Assembly (NCBI RefSeq): GCF_042138895.1
Contig: NZ_JBHIKW010000013.1
Location: forward strand, 62,001 to 126,000
Length of the DNA stretch: 64,000 bases
Direction: 5' to 3'
From: Cedecea selenatireducens
GTDB lineage: Bacteria > Pseudomonadota > Gammaproteobacteria > Enterobacterales > Enterobacteriaceae
Shown: positions 31,309 to 41,134 of the stretch, piece by piece
How positions within the stretch are numbered: the first letter of the stretch is position 1
Layout: each line of letters opens with the position of its first letter
Position numbers and translations under genes: made by a program
Notes under the pieces: generated by a model
The model's database searches: none
Told to the model about the DNA's origin: nothing
What the model saw: only the letters and a program-made list of their open reading frames with translations

Positions 31309-32199
31309 TTAACCGTGTTTACTCTTCGAGAAAATCACGCGCGCCAGAATGTTCAGCAGCAGTACGCAGAGGGTAATGATCAGCACCCCCGCCCAGGCCA
31401 GCTGTTGCCACTCGGCAAACGGGCTCATAGCGAATTTGAAAATGGTCACCGGCAGGTTGGCGATAGGCTGCATCATGTCCGTGCTCCAGAACTGGTTGGA
31501 GAGGGAGGTGAAGAGCAGCGGTGCGGTTTCGCCCGCGATACGGGCAATCGCCAGCAGCACGCCGGTGATAATCCCGGAGACGGACGCTTTCAGCGTAATC
31601 GCGGAGATCATCTTCCATTTTGGTGTTCCCAGCGCGTAGGCCGCTTCGCGCAGGCTGTCAGGCACCAGTTTCAGCATGTTTTCGGTGGTACGAATGACGA
31701 TTGGCACCTGCAGCAGCGCCAGCGCAATCACGCCTGCCCAGCCGGAGAAGTGTTCCATTTTCGCCACCACGATGGTGTAAACGAACAGGCCGACCACAAT
31801 CGACGGCGCGGACAGAAGAATGTCGTTAATAAAACGAATCACTTCGGCCAGCGCAGATTTACGCCCGTACTCCGCCAGATAAATCCCGGCCATGATGCCC
31901 AGAGGCGTGCCGATAACCGTCGCCCACAGGATCAGCAGGCCGCTGCCCGCCAGGGCGTTCGCCAGGCCACCGCCCGCGGTATTTGGCGGAGGCGTCATTT
32001 CGGTAAACAGCGCCAGCGACATGCCGTCGATACCACGGGTCACCGTCGAGAACAGGATCCATACCAGCCAGAACAGACCGAACGCCATCGTCGCCATAGA
32101 GAGCGTCAGGGCAATGCGGTTTTTCATGCGGCGACGAGCCTGCATTTTACGGCGCGATTCAGCCAGCGCCGCGCTGCTTTGCATTTCCATCGTGGTCAT
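31309..32199 (-). CDS. pstA: PstA, phosphate ABC transporter permease
   Basis: This is an inner-membrane permease subunit of 296 residues with six transmembrane segments expected. The coupling-loop block EAAYALGTPKWKMISAITLK (EAA motif) is visible. Its start overlaps the end of pstC by four bases. Confidence 0.98.
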   Translation of the reverse strand: MTTMEMQSSAALAESRRKMQARRRMKNRIALTLSMATMAFGLFWLVWILFSTVTRGIDGMSLALFTEMTPPPNTAGGGLANALAGSGLLILWATVIGTPLGIMAGIYLAEYGRKSALAEVIRFINDILLSAPSIVVGLFVYTIVVAKMEHFSGWAGVIALALLQVPIVIRTTENMLKLVPDSLREAAYALGTPKWKMISAITLKASVSGIITGVLLAIARIAGETAPLLFTSLSNQFWSTDMMQPIANLPVTIFKFAMSPFAEWQQLAWAGVLIITLCVLLLNILARVIFSKSKHG

Positions 32200-33158
32200 G
32201 AGCGAGCCCCTTCGTTTTTCGCCAGGCGCATAATCATGAACTTAGAAATAGCCAGTACGATAAAGGTAATCACAAACAGGATTAAGCCAAGCTCCATCAG
32301 CGCGGCGGTATGCAGGCCAGACTCCGCTTCGGCAAATTCGTTAGCCAGCGCGGAGGTAATGCTGTTGCCCGGCATATACAGCGAGGCGCTGTCGAGCTGG
32401 TAGGTGTTACCGATAATAAAGGTCACCGCCATGGTTTCACCCAGCGCACGGCCAAGGCCGAGCATCACGCCGCCGATCACGCCATTTTTGGTGAACGGAA
32501 GAACGATGCGCCAGATAACTTCCCAGGTGGTGCAACCGATGCCGTAGGCCGACTCTTTCATCATCACCGGCGTTTGCTCGAAAACATCGCGCATTACGGA
32601 GGCGATGTACGGGATGATCATAATCGCAAGGATCACACCGGCGGCAAGAATACCGATACCAAACGCAGGGCCAGAGAACAGCGCGCCAACGATAGGCACG
32701 GCAGACAGCACGTCGCCTACCGGCTGCTGGAAGTAAGTCGCGAACAGCGGAGCAAAGATAAACAGGCCCCACATGCCGTACACGATACTTGGAATGGCCG
32801 CCAGCAGCTCAATGGCGATACCCAGCGGGCGCTTCAGCCAGCCAGGCGCAAGTTCTGTCAGGAACAGGGCGATACCAAAGCTCACCGGCACCGCAATCAG
32901 CAGCGCGATAAACGAGGTCACGAGGGTTCCGTAAATCGGCACCAGCGCGCCGAAGACTTCATTAGGGGCATCCCACTCTTTGGACCAGAGGAAGGAGAAG
33001 CCAAACTTCTCAATGCTCGGCAGCGAGGAGATAAACAGCGAGATGATAATCCCACCCAGCAGAAATAGCACAATCAGCGCAGCCAGTCTTACTAGCGCAC
33101 TGAAAATTACATCGCCTTGTTTGCCGGGGGCTTTAAACGTCGGCTTAGTCACAGCCAT
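32196..33158 (-). CDS. pstC: PstC, phosphate ABC transporter permease
   Basis: This is the second membrane subunit of the phosphate importer, 320 residues (E. coli 319). The EAA-type loop is seen in MKESAYGIGCTTWEVIWRIV, and PSIVYGMWGLFIF marks the central helix. It follows pstS by 64 bases. Confidence 0.98.
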   Translation of the reverse strand: MAVTKPTFKAPGKQGDVIFSALVRLAALIVLFLLGGIIISLFISSLPSIEKFGFSFLWSKEWDAPNEVFGALVPIYGTLVTSFIALLIAVPVSFGIALFLTELAPGWLKRPLGIAIELLAAIPSIVYGMWGLFIFAPLFATYFQQPVGDVLSAVPIVGALFSGPAFGIGILAAGVILAIMIIPYIASVMRDVFEQTPVMMKESAYGIGCTTWEVIWRIVLPFTKNGVIGGVMLGLGRALGETMAVTFIIGNTYQLDSASLYMPGNSITSALANEFAEAESGLHTAALMELGLILFVITFIVLAISKFMIMRLAKNEGARS

Positions 33159-33222
33159 AGCGTACTCTTCGTGGTTGCTGAATAAACCGGGGTAACATAC
33201 CTGTTACCCCAGATTTTTGCAC

Positions 33223-34263
33223 TTAGTACAGCGCCTTACCGGAGCTGTCTTTTACATTGGTCTTCCATGCAGCGCGAACTTGCTCAACCACAGAGGCCGG
33301 CAGCGTTGCGTAATCCAGGGCGTTAGCTTCTTTCGCGCCAGATTTGTATGCCCAGTCAAAGAACTTCAGCACTTCTGCGCCCTGCTCAGGGTTTTTCTGC
33401 TCTTTGTGGACCAGGATGAAGGTGGTGGAGGTAATTGGCCACGCTTCGTCACCTTTCTGGTTGGTCAGATCCTGTGCGAAGGATTTGCTCCAGTCAGCGC
33501 CTTTAGCCGCGTTAGCAAAGTTTGCTTCGGTCGGGCTAACCGGCTTACCGTCAGCGGACAGCAGCTTGGTGTAAGTCAGGTTGTTTTGCTTAGCGTAAGC
33601 GTATTCAACGTAGCCGATAGAGCCAGGCAGACGCTGTACGAAGGCCGCGATGCCGTCGTTACCTTTACCGCCCAGGCCGGTTGGCCAGTTAACGGTAGAG
33701 CCTGCGCCGATTTTGGTTTTCCACTCTTCGTTCACTTTAGCCAGGTAGCTGGTGAACACGAAGGAAGTACCGGAGCCGTCAGCACGACGAACAACCGCGA
33801 TGTTCTGATCCGGCAGCTTGTGGCCTGGGTTCAGCTTAGCAATCGCCGGGTCGTTCCATTTTTTGATGGTGCCCAGGTAGATGTCACCCAGGGTTTTGCC
33901 GTCCAGCACCAGTTCGCCAGACTTGAAGCCCGGCAGGTTAACCGCCAGCACCACGCCGCCGATCACGGTAGGGAACTGGAACAGGCCTTCTTGCTGTAAT
34001 TTGTCATCCGCCAGAGGGGCGTCAGAAGCGCCGAAGTCAACGGTGTTAGCAATGATTTGCTTCACGCCGCCGGAGGAACCGATACCCTGGTAGTTCACCT
34101 TGTTACCAGTTTCTTTCTGGTAGGTATCTGCCCACTTGGCATACACCGGCGCAGGGAAAGTTGCACCAGCGCCAGTCAGGCTTGCAGCTGCAAACGCAGT
34201 AGAAGCGCTCAGAGATAAGGTCGCGGCGACAACAGTTGCGACAGTGGTACGCATAACGTTCAT
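33223..34263 (-). CDS. pstS: PstS, periplasmic phosphate-binding protein
   Basis: PstS captures phosphate in the periplasm for PstCAB; 346 residues as in E. coli. The signal peptide is MNVMRTTVATVVAATLSLSA with cleavage after AFA. Phosphate-site blocks are LTGAGATFPAPVY, GSSGGVKQII, DFGASDAPL and RRADGSGTSF. It is the first gene of the operon behind tandem Pho boxes. Confidence 0.99.
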   Translation of the reverse strand: MNVMRTTVATVVAATLSLSASTAFAAASLTGAGATFPAPVYAKWADTYQKETGNKVNYQGIGSSGGVKQIIANTVDFGASDAPLADDKLQQEGLFQFPTVIGGVVLAVNLPGFKSGELVLDGKTLGDIYLGTIKKWNDPAIAKLNPGHKLPDQNIAVVRRADGSGTSFVFTSYLAKVNEEWKTKIGAGSTVNWPTGLGGKGNDGIAAFVQRLPGSIGYVEYAYAKQNNLTYTKLLSADGKPVSPTEANFANAAKGADWSKSFAQDLTNQKGDEAWPITSTTFILVHKEQKNPEQGAEVLKFFDWAYKSGAKEANALDYATLPASVVEQVRAAWKTNVKDSSGKALY

Positions 34264-34331
34264 AATGTCTCCTGCCAGATGTTCGTAAATTGTTGTTTAA
34301 TTAAATACAGGGTAGAAAATAGGACAGTTTG

Positions 34332-34371
34332 GTGACAGTTAAATGTACGAATTATGACGGTTTTATGACAA
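34332..34371 (-). promoter_or_regulatory. Tandem Pho boxes of pstS (PhoB sites)
   Basis: The minus strand reads TTGTCATAAAACCGTCAT (34371-34354) and CGTACATTTAACTGTCAC (34349-34332), two 18-base Pho boxes in the E. coli pstS arrangement. TATTTT a few bases downstream is the likely -10. Confidence 0.9.
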
Positions 34372-34452
34372 TGCAGACCTGCAATAATACCTAAGCCAAA
34401 CCCACTTATTATTCGAATAAAAATCAAATAGTTAAACTCAACAAGCGGGCAA

Positions 34453-34477
34453 TAAAAAAGCTGCCCGTAGGCAGCTT
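34453..34477 (-). terminator. Rho-independent terminator of glmUS
   Basis: The minus-strand stem AAGCTGCC / GGCAGCTT with a four-base loop, then TTTTTATT, lies about 25 bases after the glmS stop. Confidence 0.9.
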
Positions 34478-34502
34478 ATTCTTCAACATTTATGACAACA
34501 GC

Positions 34503-36332
34503 TTATTCCACTGTTACCGATTTCGCCAGGTTACGCGGCTGGTCCACGTCGGTGCCTTTGATCAGCGCCACGTGGTAGGACAGCAGCTGCAGCGGCACGG
34601 TGTAGAAGATTGGGGCAATCACCTCTTCCACATGCGGCATCTCGATGATGTGCATGTTGTCGCTGCTGGTAAAACCTGCGTCACGGTCGGCAAAGACATA
34701 CAGCTGGCCGCCGCGGGCGCGAACTTCTTCGATGTTGGATTTCAGTTTTTCCAACAGCTCGTTGTTCGGCGCCACAACGATAACCGGCATATCAGCGTCG
34801 ATCAGCGCCAGCGGGCCGTGCTTCAGCTCGCCGGCCGCATAGGCTTCGGCGTGAATGTAGGAGATCTCTTTGAGCTTCAGCGCGCCTTCCATGGCGATCG
34901 GGTACTGATCGCCACGGCCAAGGAACAGCGCATGATGTTTGTCGGAGAAATCTTCTGCTAATGCTTCAATGCGTTTGTCCTGGGACAGCATCTGCTCGAT
35001 ACGGCTTGGCAGCGCCTGCAGGCCATGCACGATATCTTGCTCAATCTTAGCGTCAGCACCCTTCAGACGGCTCAGCTTCGCCACCAGCATCAGCAGCACG
35101 GTGAGCTGGGTGGTGAACGCTTTGGTTGAAGCCACGCCGATTTCCGTGCCGGCATTGGTCATCAGCGCCAGGTCGGATTCGCGCACCAGAGAAGAGCCAG
35201 CCACGTTACAAATCGCCAGTGAACCAAGATAGCCCAGCTCTTTGGAGAGGCGCAGCGCCGCCAGGGTGTCCGCCGTTTCGCCAGACTGGGAAAGGGTGAT
35301 CATCAGGCTGTTGCGGCGCACGGCAGATTTGCGGTAGCGGAATTCAGAGGCGATTTCGACATCACAAGGCACGCCGGCCAGCGATTCAAACCAGTAGCGG
35401 GAAACCATACCTGAGTTATAGGAGGTGCCGCAGGCTACGATTTGAATATGCTCGACCTGAGAGAGCATTTCATTGGCTTTTGGCCCCAGCTCCGTCAAAT
35501 CCACTTCGCCGTGGCTGATACGCCCGGCAAGGGTGTTTTTGATGGCGTTCGGCTGCTCGTAGATCTCTTTCTGCATGTAGTGACGATAAATGCCTTTGTC
35601 GCCAGCGTCATACTGCAGATTAGATTCGATGTCCGGGCGCTTAACCTGCTCGCCTTTGGTATCAAAAACAGTGACCGCGCGGCGGGTCACTTCGGCGATA
35701 TCGCCCTCTTCCAGGAAGATAAAGCGACGGGTCACCGGCAGCAGCGCCAGTTGGTCAGAAGCGATAAAGTTTTCGCCCATGCCCAGGCCAATCACCATCG
35801 GGCTACCGGAACGAGCGGCCAGCAGAACCTCCGGGTTACGGGTGTCCATGATAACGGTGCCGTAAGCGCCGCGAAGCTGTGGGATAGCACGAAGTACCGC
35901 CTCGCGCAGCGTGCCGCCCTGTTCCAGCTCCCAGTGCACCAGGTGAGCAATAACTTCGGTATCGGTCTGTGAAACAAACGTGTAGCCGCGAGATTGCAGC
36001 ACTTCGCGCAGCGGTTCATGGTTTTCGATGATACCGTTGTGTACCACTACGATGTGGTCGGAAACATGTGGGTGAGCGTTAATTTCTGAAGGTTCGCCGT
36101 GCGTTGCCCAGCGAGTGTGAGCGATACCGGTCCCGCCATGCAGAGCGGTTTCTTCCGCGGCTTCCGCCAGCTTCTGCACCTTACCCAGACGGCGAAGACG
36201 GGTCATCTGACCTTTGTCGTCCACGACCGCCAGGCCCGCCGAGTCATACCCGCGGTATTCCAGACGACGTAGTCCTTCAAGAAGGATTTCAGCGATATCG
36301 CGTTGCGCTACTGCGCCAACAATTCCACACAT
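34503..36332 (-). CDS. glmS: Glucosamine-6-phosphate synthase GlmS
   Basis: GlmS makes glucosamine-6-phosphate from fructose-6-phosphate and glutamine (EC 2.6.1.16), the first step of amino-sugar synthesis for the cell wall. It has 609 residues as in E. coli. The N-terminal Ntn glutaminase has nucleophile Cys2 (MCGIVGAVAQRD). Two SIS domains (CGTSYNSG..SQSGETADT; LGRGDQYPIAMEGALKLKE) form the isomerase, ending DQPRNLAKSVTVE. It is downstream of glmU; the 240-base gap holds a repeat element. Confidence 0.99.
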   Translation of the reverse strand: MCGIVGAVAQRDIAEILLEGLRRLEYRGYDSAGLAVVDDKGQMTRLRRLGKVQKLAEAAEETALHGGTGIAHTRWATHGEPSEINAHPHVSDHIVVVHNGIIENHEPLREVLQSRGYTFVSQTDTEVIAHLVHWELEQGGTLREAVLRAIPQLRGAYGTVIMDTRNPEVLLAARSGSPMVIGLGMGENFIASDQLALLPVTRRFIFLEEGDIAEVTRRAVTVFDTKGEQVKRPDIESNLQYDAGDKGIYRHYMQKEIYEQPNAIKNTLAGRISHGEVDLTELGPKANEMLSQVEHIQIVACGTSYNSGMVSRYWFESLAGVPCDVEIASEFRYRKSAVRRNSLMITLSQSGETADTLAALRLSKELGYLGSLAICNVAGSSLVRESDLALMTNAGTEIGVASTKAFTTQLTVLLMLVAKLSRLKGADAKIEQDIVHGLQALPSRIEQMLSQDKRIEALAEDFSDKHHALFLGRGDQYPIAMEGALKLKEISYIHAEAYAAGELKHGPLALIDADMPVIVVAPNNELLEKLKSNIEEVRARGGQLYVFADRDAGFTSSDNMHIIEMPHVEEVIAPIFYTVPLQLLSYHVALIKGTDVDQPRNLAKSVTVE

Positions 36333-36467
36333 AATTTTTAAGTCCTGATAATGGCGTTAGCCATGTGTTGTCGCTGACCTGTTTTTTCCGGTTTTCCGGA
36401 GCCCCGAGCCTTGTAGAGAGTGGGGTTATTTTTATGGTTACTGCCTTGGGGGGGAGGATTATGTTAT

Positions 36468-36563
36468 CCCCTCACCCCGACCCTCTCCCCAAAGGGGCGA
36501 GGGAGAAAAACACCGCACCGAACGATCCCCTCTCTCCTGTGGGGAGAGGGTTAGGGTGAGGGG
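36468..36563. repeat. Palindromic repeat copy 5, glmU-glmS gap
   Basis: CCCCTCACCCCGACCCTCTC at the left faces GGGGAGAGGGTTAGGGTGAG at the right around 96 bp, the cleanest complete unit in the window. It lies about 10 bases after the glmU stop, in the transcribed glmU-glmS spacer. Confidence 0.85.
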
Positions 36564-36573
36564 TATAAATCCG

Positions 36574-37944
36574 TTACTTTTTCTTCACCGGACGCTGCCA
36601 GCCCTGGATGTGCTTCTGTTTTACGCGACTGATCACCAGTTCATTTTCAGCCACGTCACGCGTGACGGTCGTCCCGGCACCAATCGTAACGCCACTTGCC
36701 ACGGTAACCGGAGCCACCAGCTGGGTATCAGAGCCCACAAACACATCGTCACCGATAATGGTTTTATGTTTGTTTGCGCCGTCGTAGTTACAGGTGATTG
36801 TACCTGCGCCAATATTCACGTTGTCGCCAATTTCGGCATCACCGAGGTAGCTCAGATGGCCCGCTTTAGAGCCTTTACCCAGCCGCGCTTTCTTCATCTC
36901 GACGAAGTTGCCAACGTGAGCACCTTCCGCCAGTTCGGCACCAGGACGCAGGCGGGCAAATGGCCCGATGGTACAGGCGGCTTCAAGCGTCGCATCTTCG
37001 ATAACCGTATATGGGCTGATTTCGCAGTCATCGCCGATAACCGCGTTTTTAATCACGCAGCCGGTCCCGATCTTCACGCGGTTGCCCAGCGTCACGCGGC
37101 CTTCCACAATGACATTAGTATCGATTTCAACATCGCGCCCGTGCGTTAATTCACCGCGCAGATCGAAACGAGCCGGATCGCGCAGCATCACGCCAGCCAG
37201 CAGCAGCTTATCGGCCTGTTCCGTTTGGAAGACACGTTCCAGACGAGAGAGCTGCAGGCGGTTATTTACGCCTTCGACTTCACTCAGGCGATCCGGATGA
37301 ACGGCGGCGATTTCGCGCCCTTCTCCGTGGGCCAGGGCAATAATGTCCGTGATGTAGAACTCGCCCTGGGCGTTGTTGTTATCCAGCTTACCAAGCCAGC
37401 GCTTCAGGTCTGCGCCGTTAGCCACCAGAATCCCGGTGTTGATTTCGTTGATTTTACGCTGCTCTTCGCTGGCGTCTTTATGCTCAACGATGCCAACGAC
37501 CTTGCCATTTTCCCGCGCAATGCGGCCATAGCCGGTAGGGTCGTCCAGCTTAACGGTCAGCAGGCCGATGCCACCCTGCGGTTTGGCTTCACGCAGGCGC
37601 TGCAAAGTCTCCACCGAGATCAGCGGCACATCGCCGTACAGCATCAGAATATCTTCGTCATCGGCAAAGAACGGGGCCGCCATCTGCATGGCGTGGCCGG
37701 TTCCCAACTGCTCAGCCTGCAGCACCCAGTTGAGGGCCTCATCGTTCAGGGTCTGTTTGAGCAGATCGCCGCCGTGGCCATACACCAGGTTAACCCGCTG
37801 GGCGCCTAATTTATTCGCGGCATCAATGACATGTTGAACCATTGGCTTCCCGGCCAGCGTGTGCAGCACCTTAGGAAGATCTGAGTACATGCGGGTCCCT
37901 TTGCCTGCGGCAAGGATAACCACGCTCATTGCGCTGTTTGACAT
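36574..37944 (-). CDS. glmU: GlmU, bifunctional UDP-GlcNAc synthesis enzyme
   Basis: GlmU acetylates glucosamine-1-phosphate and then transfers UMP to give UDP-N-acetylglucosamine. It has 456 residues. The N-terminal uridylyltransferase has LAAGKGTRMYSDLPKVLH; the C-terminal left-handed beta-helix of hexapeptide repeats (NVIVEGRVTLGNRVKIGTGC onward) carries the acetyltransferase. The promoter lies in the 297-base glmU-atpC gap, which also contains the atp terminator; in E. coli NagC acts here, but I did not assign its site. Confidence 0.99.
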   Translation of the reverse strand: MSNSAMSVVILAAGKGTRMYSDLPKVLHTLAGKPMVQHVIDAANKLGAQRVNLVYGHGGDLLKQTLNDEALNWVLQAEQLGTGHAMQMAAPFFADDEDILMLYGDVPLISVETLQRLREAKPQGGIGLLTVKLDDPTGYGRIARENGKVVGIVEHKDASEEQRKINEINTGILVANGADLKRWLGKLDNNNAQGEFYITDIIALAHGEGREIAAVHPDRLSEVEGVNNRLQLSRLERVFQTEQADKLLLAGVMLRDPARFDLRGELTHGRDVEIDTNVIVEGRVTLGNRVKIGTGCVIKNAVIGDDCEISPYTVIEDATLEAACTIGPFARLRPGAELAEGAHVGNFVEMKKARLGKGSKAGHLSYLGDAEIGDNVNIGAGTITCNYDGANKHKTIIGDDVFVGSDTQLVAPVTVASGVTIGAGTTVTRDVAENELVISRVKQKHIQGWQRPVKKK

Positions 37945-38185
37945 ACGTGTCCTGAATCTGTTTAGTGTGTGAAGTAAAGCGATTTAGCCTTGAAAATTCT
38001 ACATATTTTGCACCAAAAAATACGTTGCTGCTAATTTAACCGCCATAATGTTATCTGAGTCTTTTATAGCAGTAACGGCGGCAGAATCCATGGGATTTAA
38101 GGTCAAAATGGTGCCAACACACCCCGCAGACCACGCTATCTCGCTGGTTTTACAATTATTTTGAAGGCGGAATAAAGTTGAAAGA

Positions 38186-38222
38186 TAAAAAAAATGCCAG
38201 TCAGGTTTCCCGGACTGGCATT
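38186..38222 (-). terminator. Rho-independent terminator of the atp operon
   Basis: On the minus strand ATGCCAGTC and GACTGGCAT form a nine-base stem with a ten-base loop, followed by at least eight T. It is 20 bases after the atpC stop. Confidence 0.93.
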
Positions 38223-38241
38223 TGTCTTTTCAAGCAGGTAG

Positions 38242-38661
38242 TTACATCGCTTTTTTGGTTAACTCGATAACGCGCAGTTTGGCGATCGCTTTAGCCAGTT
38301 CAGCAGAAGCCTGAGCGTAATCCACGTCACCGTGGGAGCTATGCATGTGCTCTTCAGCTTTGCGTTTCGCTTCCAGGGCACGCGCTTCGTCGAGATCCTG
38401 GCCGCGAATCGCGGTGTCAGCCAGGACGGTTACGTTACCCGGCTGCACTTCCAGAACACCGCCGGACAGGTAGATAAACTCTTCATGTCCGTGCTGCTTA
38501 ACGATGCGAATCATACCAGGCTTAATGGCGGTGAGCAGCGGCGCGTGGCCTGGGAAAATACCCAGCTCGCCTTCGCTACCCGTTACCTGGATCTTCTCGA
38601 CCAGACCGGAGAACATTTGCTGCTCCGCGCTGACGACGTCCAGGTGGTAAGTCATAGCCAT
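38242..38661 (-). CDS. atpC: ATP synthase epsilon subunit
   Basis: This is an F1 central-stalk subunit and intrinsic inhibitor, 139 residues. It has an N-terminal beta-sandwich (YHLDVVSAEQQMFSG, GSEGELGIFPGHAPLL) and a C-terminal helical hairpin rich in Ala/Lys. It is the last gene of atpIBEFHAGDC. Confidence 0.98.
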   Translation of the reverse strand: MAMTYHLDVVSAEQQMFSGLVEKIQVTGSEGELGIFPGHAPLLTAIKPGMIRIVKQHGHEEFIYLSGGVLEVQPGNVTVLADTAIRGQDLDEARALEAKRKAEEHMHSSHGDVDYAQASAELAKAIAKLRVIELTKKAM

Positions 38662-38680
38662 GTCACCCTCCGATTAGGCG

Positions 38681-40063
38681 TTAAAGTTTTTTCGCTTTCT
38701 CAACGGCTTCGTCGATGGAGCCAACCATGTAGAACGCCTGCTCTGGCAGATGGTCGTATTCGCCGTCCATGATGCCTTTAAAGCCACGGATGGTGTCTTT
38801 CAGCGAAACGTATTTGCCTGGAGAACCGGTAAAGACTTCTGCTACGAAGAACGGCTGAGACAGGAAGCGCTGGATCTTACGCGCACGTGCTACAACCAGT
38901 TTGTCTTCTTCGGACAGTTCGTCCATACCCAGAATCGCGATGATGTCTTTCAGTTCCTGGTAACGCTGCAGGATGGACTGAACGCCACGCGCGGTGTCGT
39001 AGTGCTCCTGACCAACAACCAGCGGATCCAGCTGACGGCTGGTGGAGTCCAGCGGGTCTACTGCCGGGTAAATACCCAGAGATGCGATCTGACGGCTCAG
39101 CGTAACGGTTGAGTCCAGGTGCGCAAAGGTGGTCGCCGGAGACGGGTCAGTCAAGTCATCCGCAGGAACGTAAACGGCCTGTACGGAGGTGATAGAACCG
39201 GTCTTGGTGGAGGTAATACGCTCCTGAAGAACACCCATCTCTTCTGCCAGCGTAGGCTGGTAACCTACCGCAGAAGGCATACGACCCAGCAGCGCAGATA
39301 CTTCGGTACCGGCCAGGGTATAACGGTAGATGTTATCAACGAACAGCAGAACGTCGCGGCCTTCGTCACGGAATTTTTCCGCGATGGTCAGACCGGTCAG
39401 CGCTACGCGCAGACGGTTACCTGGTGGCTCGTTCATCTGGCCGTAAACCAGCGCTACTTTGTCCAGAACGTTGGAGTCGGTCATTTCGTGGTAGAAGTCG
39501 TTACCCTCACGAGTACGCTCACCCACGCCTGCAAACACGGAGTAACCGGAGTGCTCGATCGCGATGTTACGGATCAGCTCCATCATGTTTACGGTTTTAC
39601 CTACGCCCGCACCACCGAACAGACCTACTTTACCGCCCTTAGCGAACGGACAAATCAGGTCGATAACTTTGATGCCGGTTTCCAGCAGTTCCTGAGAGCT
39701 GGACAGCTCTTCGTAGGAAGGTGCTGCACGGTGAATCGCCCAACGGTCTTCTTCGCCGATGTCGCCTTTCATGTCGATCGGCTGACCCAGCACGTTCATG
39801 ATACGGCCAAGGGTCGCTTTACCTACCGGGACTTCGATCGGGTGCTCGAGGTCTGTCACTACCAGACCACGACGCAGACCGTCGGAAGAACCCATTGCGA
39901 TGGTACGCACGATACCACCACCGAGCTGCTGCTGAACTTCCAGCACCAGCTTCTCACTGTTGTTCTGTACCTCAAGCGCGTCATAAACGCGCGGTACGCC
40001 GTCCTGAGGGAACTCGACGTCCACCACGGCGCCGATTACCTGGACAATCTTTCCAGTAGCCAT
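38681..40063 (-). CDS. atpD: ATP synthase beta subunit
   Basis: This is the catalytic F1 subunit, 460 residues. The P-loop is GGAGVGKTV (near residue 149), the catalytic Glu lies in GERTREGNDFYHEM, and Walker B is DVLLFVDN. The codon use is that of a highly expressed gene and it matches E. coli AtpD closely. Confidence 0.99.
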   Translation of the reverse strand: MATGKIVQVIGAVVDVEFPQDGVPRVYDALEVQNNSEKLVLEVQQQLGGGIVRTIAMGSSDGLRRGLVVTDLEHPIEVPVGKATLGRIMNVLGQPIDMKGDIGEEDRWAIHRAAPSYEELSSSQELLETGIKVIDLICPFAKGGKVGLFGGAGVGKTVNMMELIRNIAIEHSGYSVFAGVGERTREGNDFYHEMTDSNVLDKVALVYGQMNEPPGNRLRVALTGLTIAEKFRDEGRDVLLFVDNIYRYTLAGTEVSALLGRMPSAVGYQPTLAEEMGVLQERITSTKTGSITSVQAVYVPADDLTDPSPATTFAHLDSTVTLSRQIASLGIYPAVDPLDSTSRQLDPLVVGQEHYDTARGVQSILQRYQELKDIIAILGMDELSEEDKLVVARARKIQRFLSQPFFVAEVFTGSPGKYVSLKDTIRGFKGIMDGEYDHLPEQAFYMVGSIDEAVEKAKKL

Positions 40064-40219
40064 CTTGAATCCTCTACGTAATTCGTTTACCCGTCATATT
40101 TCAATTTGCAGATGCGTTGACTGCCTTCCCTCACCCCGGTCACTTACTTAAGTAAGCTCTTGAGGATTCGCTCAGTTGCCGCCTTTCTGCAAACCGAACT
40201 ATTTAGGGTAATAACCTGG

Positions 40220-41083
40220 TTAAACCGCGGACGCGCCACCGACGATTTCGGTAAGTTCCTGAGTAATGCTTGCCTGACGAGCTTTGTTGTAGACCAACCG
40301 CAGCTCTTTAATCAGGCTACCGCCGTTATCGGTTGCGGCTTTCATCGCCACCATACGCGCGGCCTGCTCACTGGCCAGGTTTTCTACGACGCCCTGATAA
40401 ACCTGCGATTCGACATAACGACGCAGCAGGGTGTCCAGCAGCGCTTTCGGATCCGGTTCGTACAGGTAGTCCCAGGATTTACGCTTCAGATCCTCATCTT
40501 CTGATGCCGGTAACGGCAGCAGCTGAGTGATGGTCGGAACCTGAGACATGGTGTTGACAAATTTGTTGCTGACAACGTACAGCTTGTCCAGACGACCTTC
40601 GTCGTAGGCTTGCAGCATCACTTTCACCGGGCCGATCAGTTCAGACAGGGAAGGGTTATCTCCCATGCCGGTAACCTGAGCAACCACGTTGCCGCCAACG
40701 GAGTTGAAGAAAGATACGCCTTTAGAGCCGATCATTGCGAGTTCGCTCTGAACGCCCTTATCGGACCACTCTTTCATATCCGCCAGCACTTTTTTGAACA
40801 GGTTAATGTTCAAACCGCCGCACAAACCACGATCGGTCGACACCACCAGGTAGCCCACGCGCTTAACGTCGCGTTCTTCCAGGTATGGGTGCTTATATTC
40901 CAGATTACCGTTCGCAAGGTGACCAATCACTTTGCGCATGGTATCTGCATAAGGACGGCTGGCCGCCATGCGATCCTGCGATTTACGCATTTTGGAAGCG
41001 GCGACCATCTCCATCGCTTTGGTGATCTTCTGCGTGTTCTGGACGCTTGCGATCTTACTACGTATCTCTTTTGCGCCGGCCAT
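40220..41083 (-). CDS. atpG: ATP synthase gamma subunit
   Basis: This is the rotary shaft of F1, 287 residues. The conserved N-terminal helix (EIRSKIASVQNTQKITKAME) and C-terminal helix (RQASITQELTEIVGGASA) form the coiled coil inside the alpha3beta3 ring. A 156-base gap separates it from atpD. Confidence 0.99.
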   Translation of the reverse strand: MAGAKEIRSKIASVQNTQKITKAMEMVAASKMRKSQDRMAASRPYADTMRKVIGHLANGNLEYKHPYLEERDVKRVGYLVVSTDRGLCGGLNINLFKKVLADMKEWSDKGVQSELAMIGSKGVSFFNSVGGNVVAQVTGMGDNPSLSELIGPVKVMLQAYDEGRLDKLYVVSNKFVNTMSQVPTITQLLPLPASEDEDLKRKSWDYLYEPDPKALLDTLLRRYVESQVYQGVVENLASEQAARMVAMKAATDNGGSLIKELRLVYNKARQASITQELTEIVGGASAV

Positions 41084-41134
41084 GAGCTTCTCCTCAATGC
41101 CTCGCGGCCTGTCCTAAGACAGGCCGCTAAGACG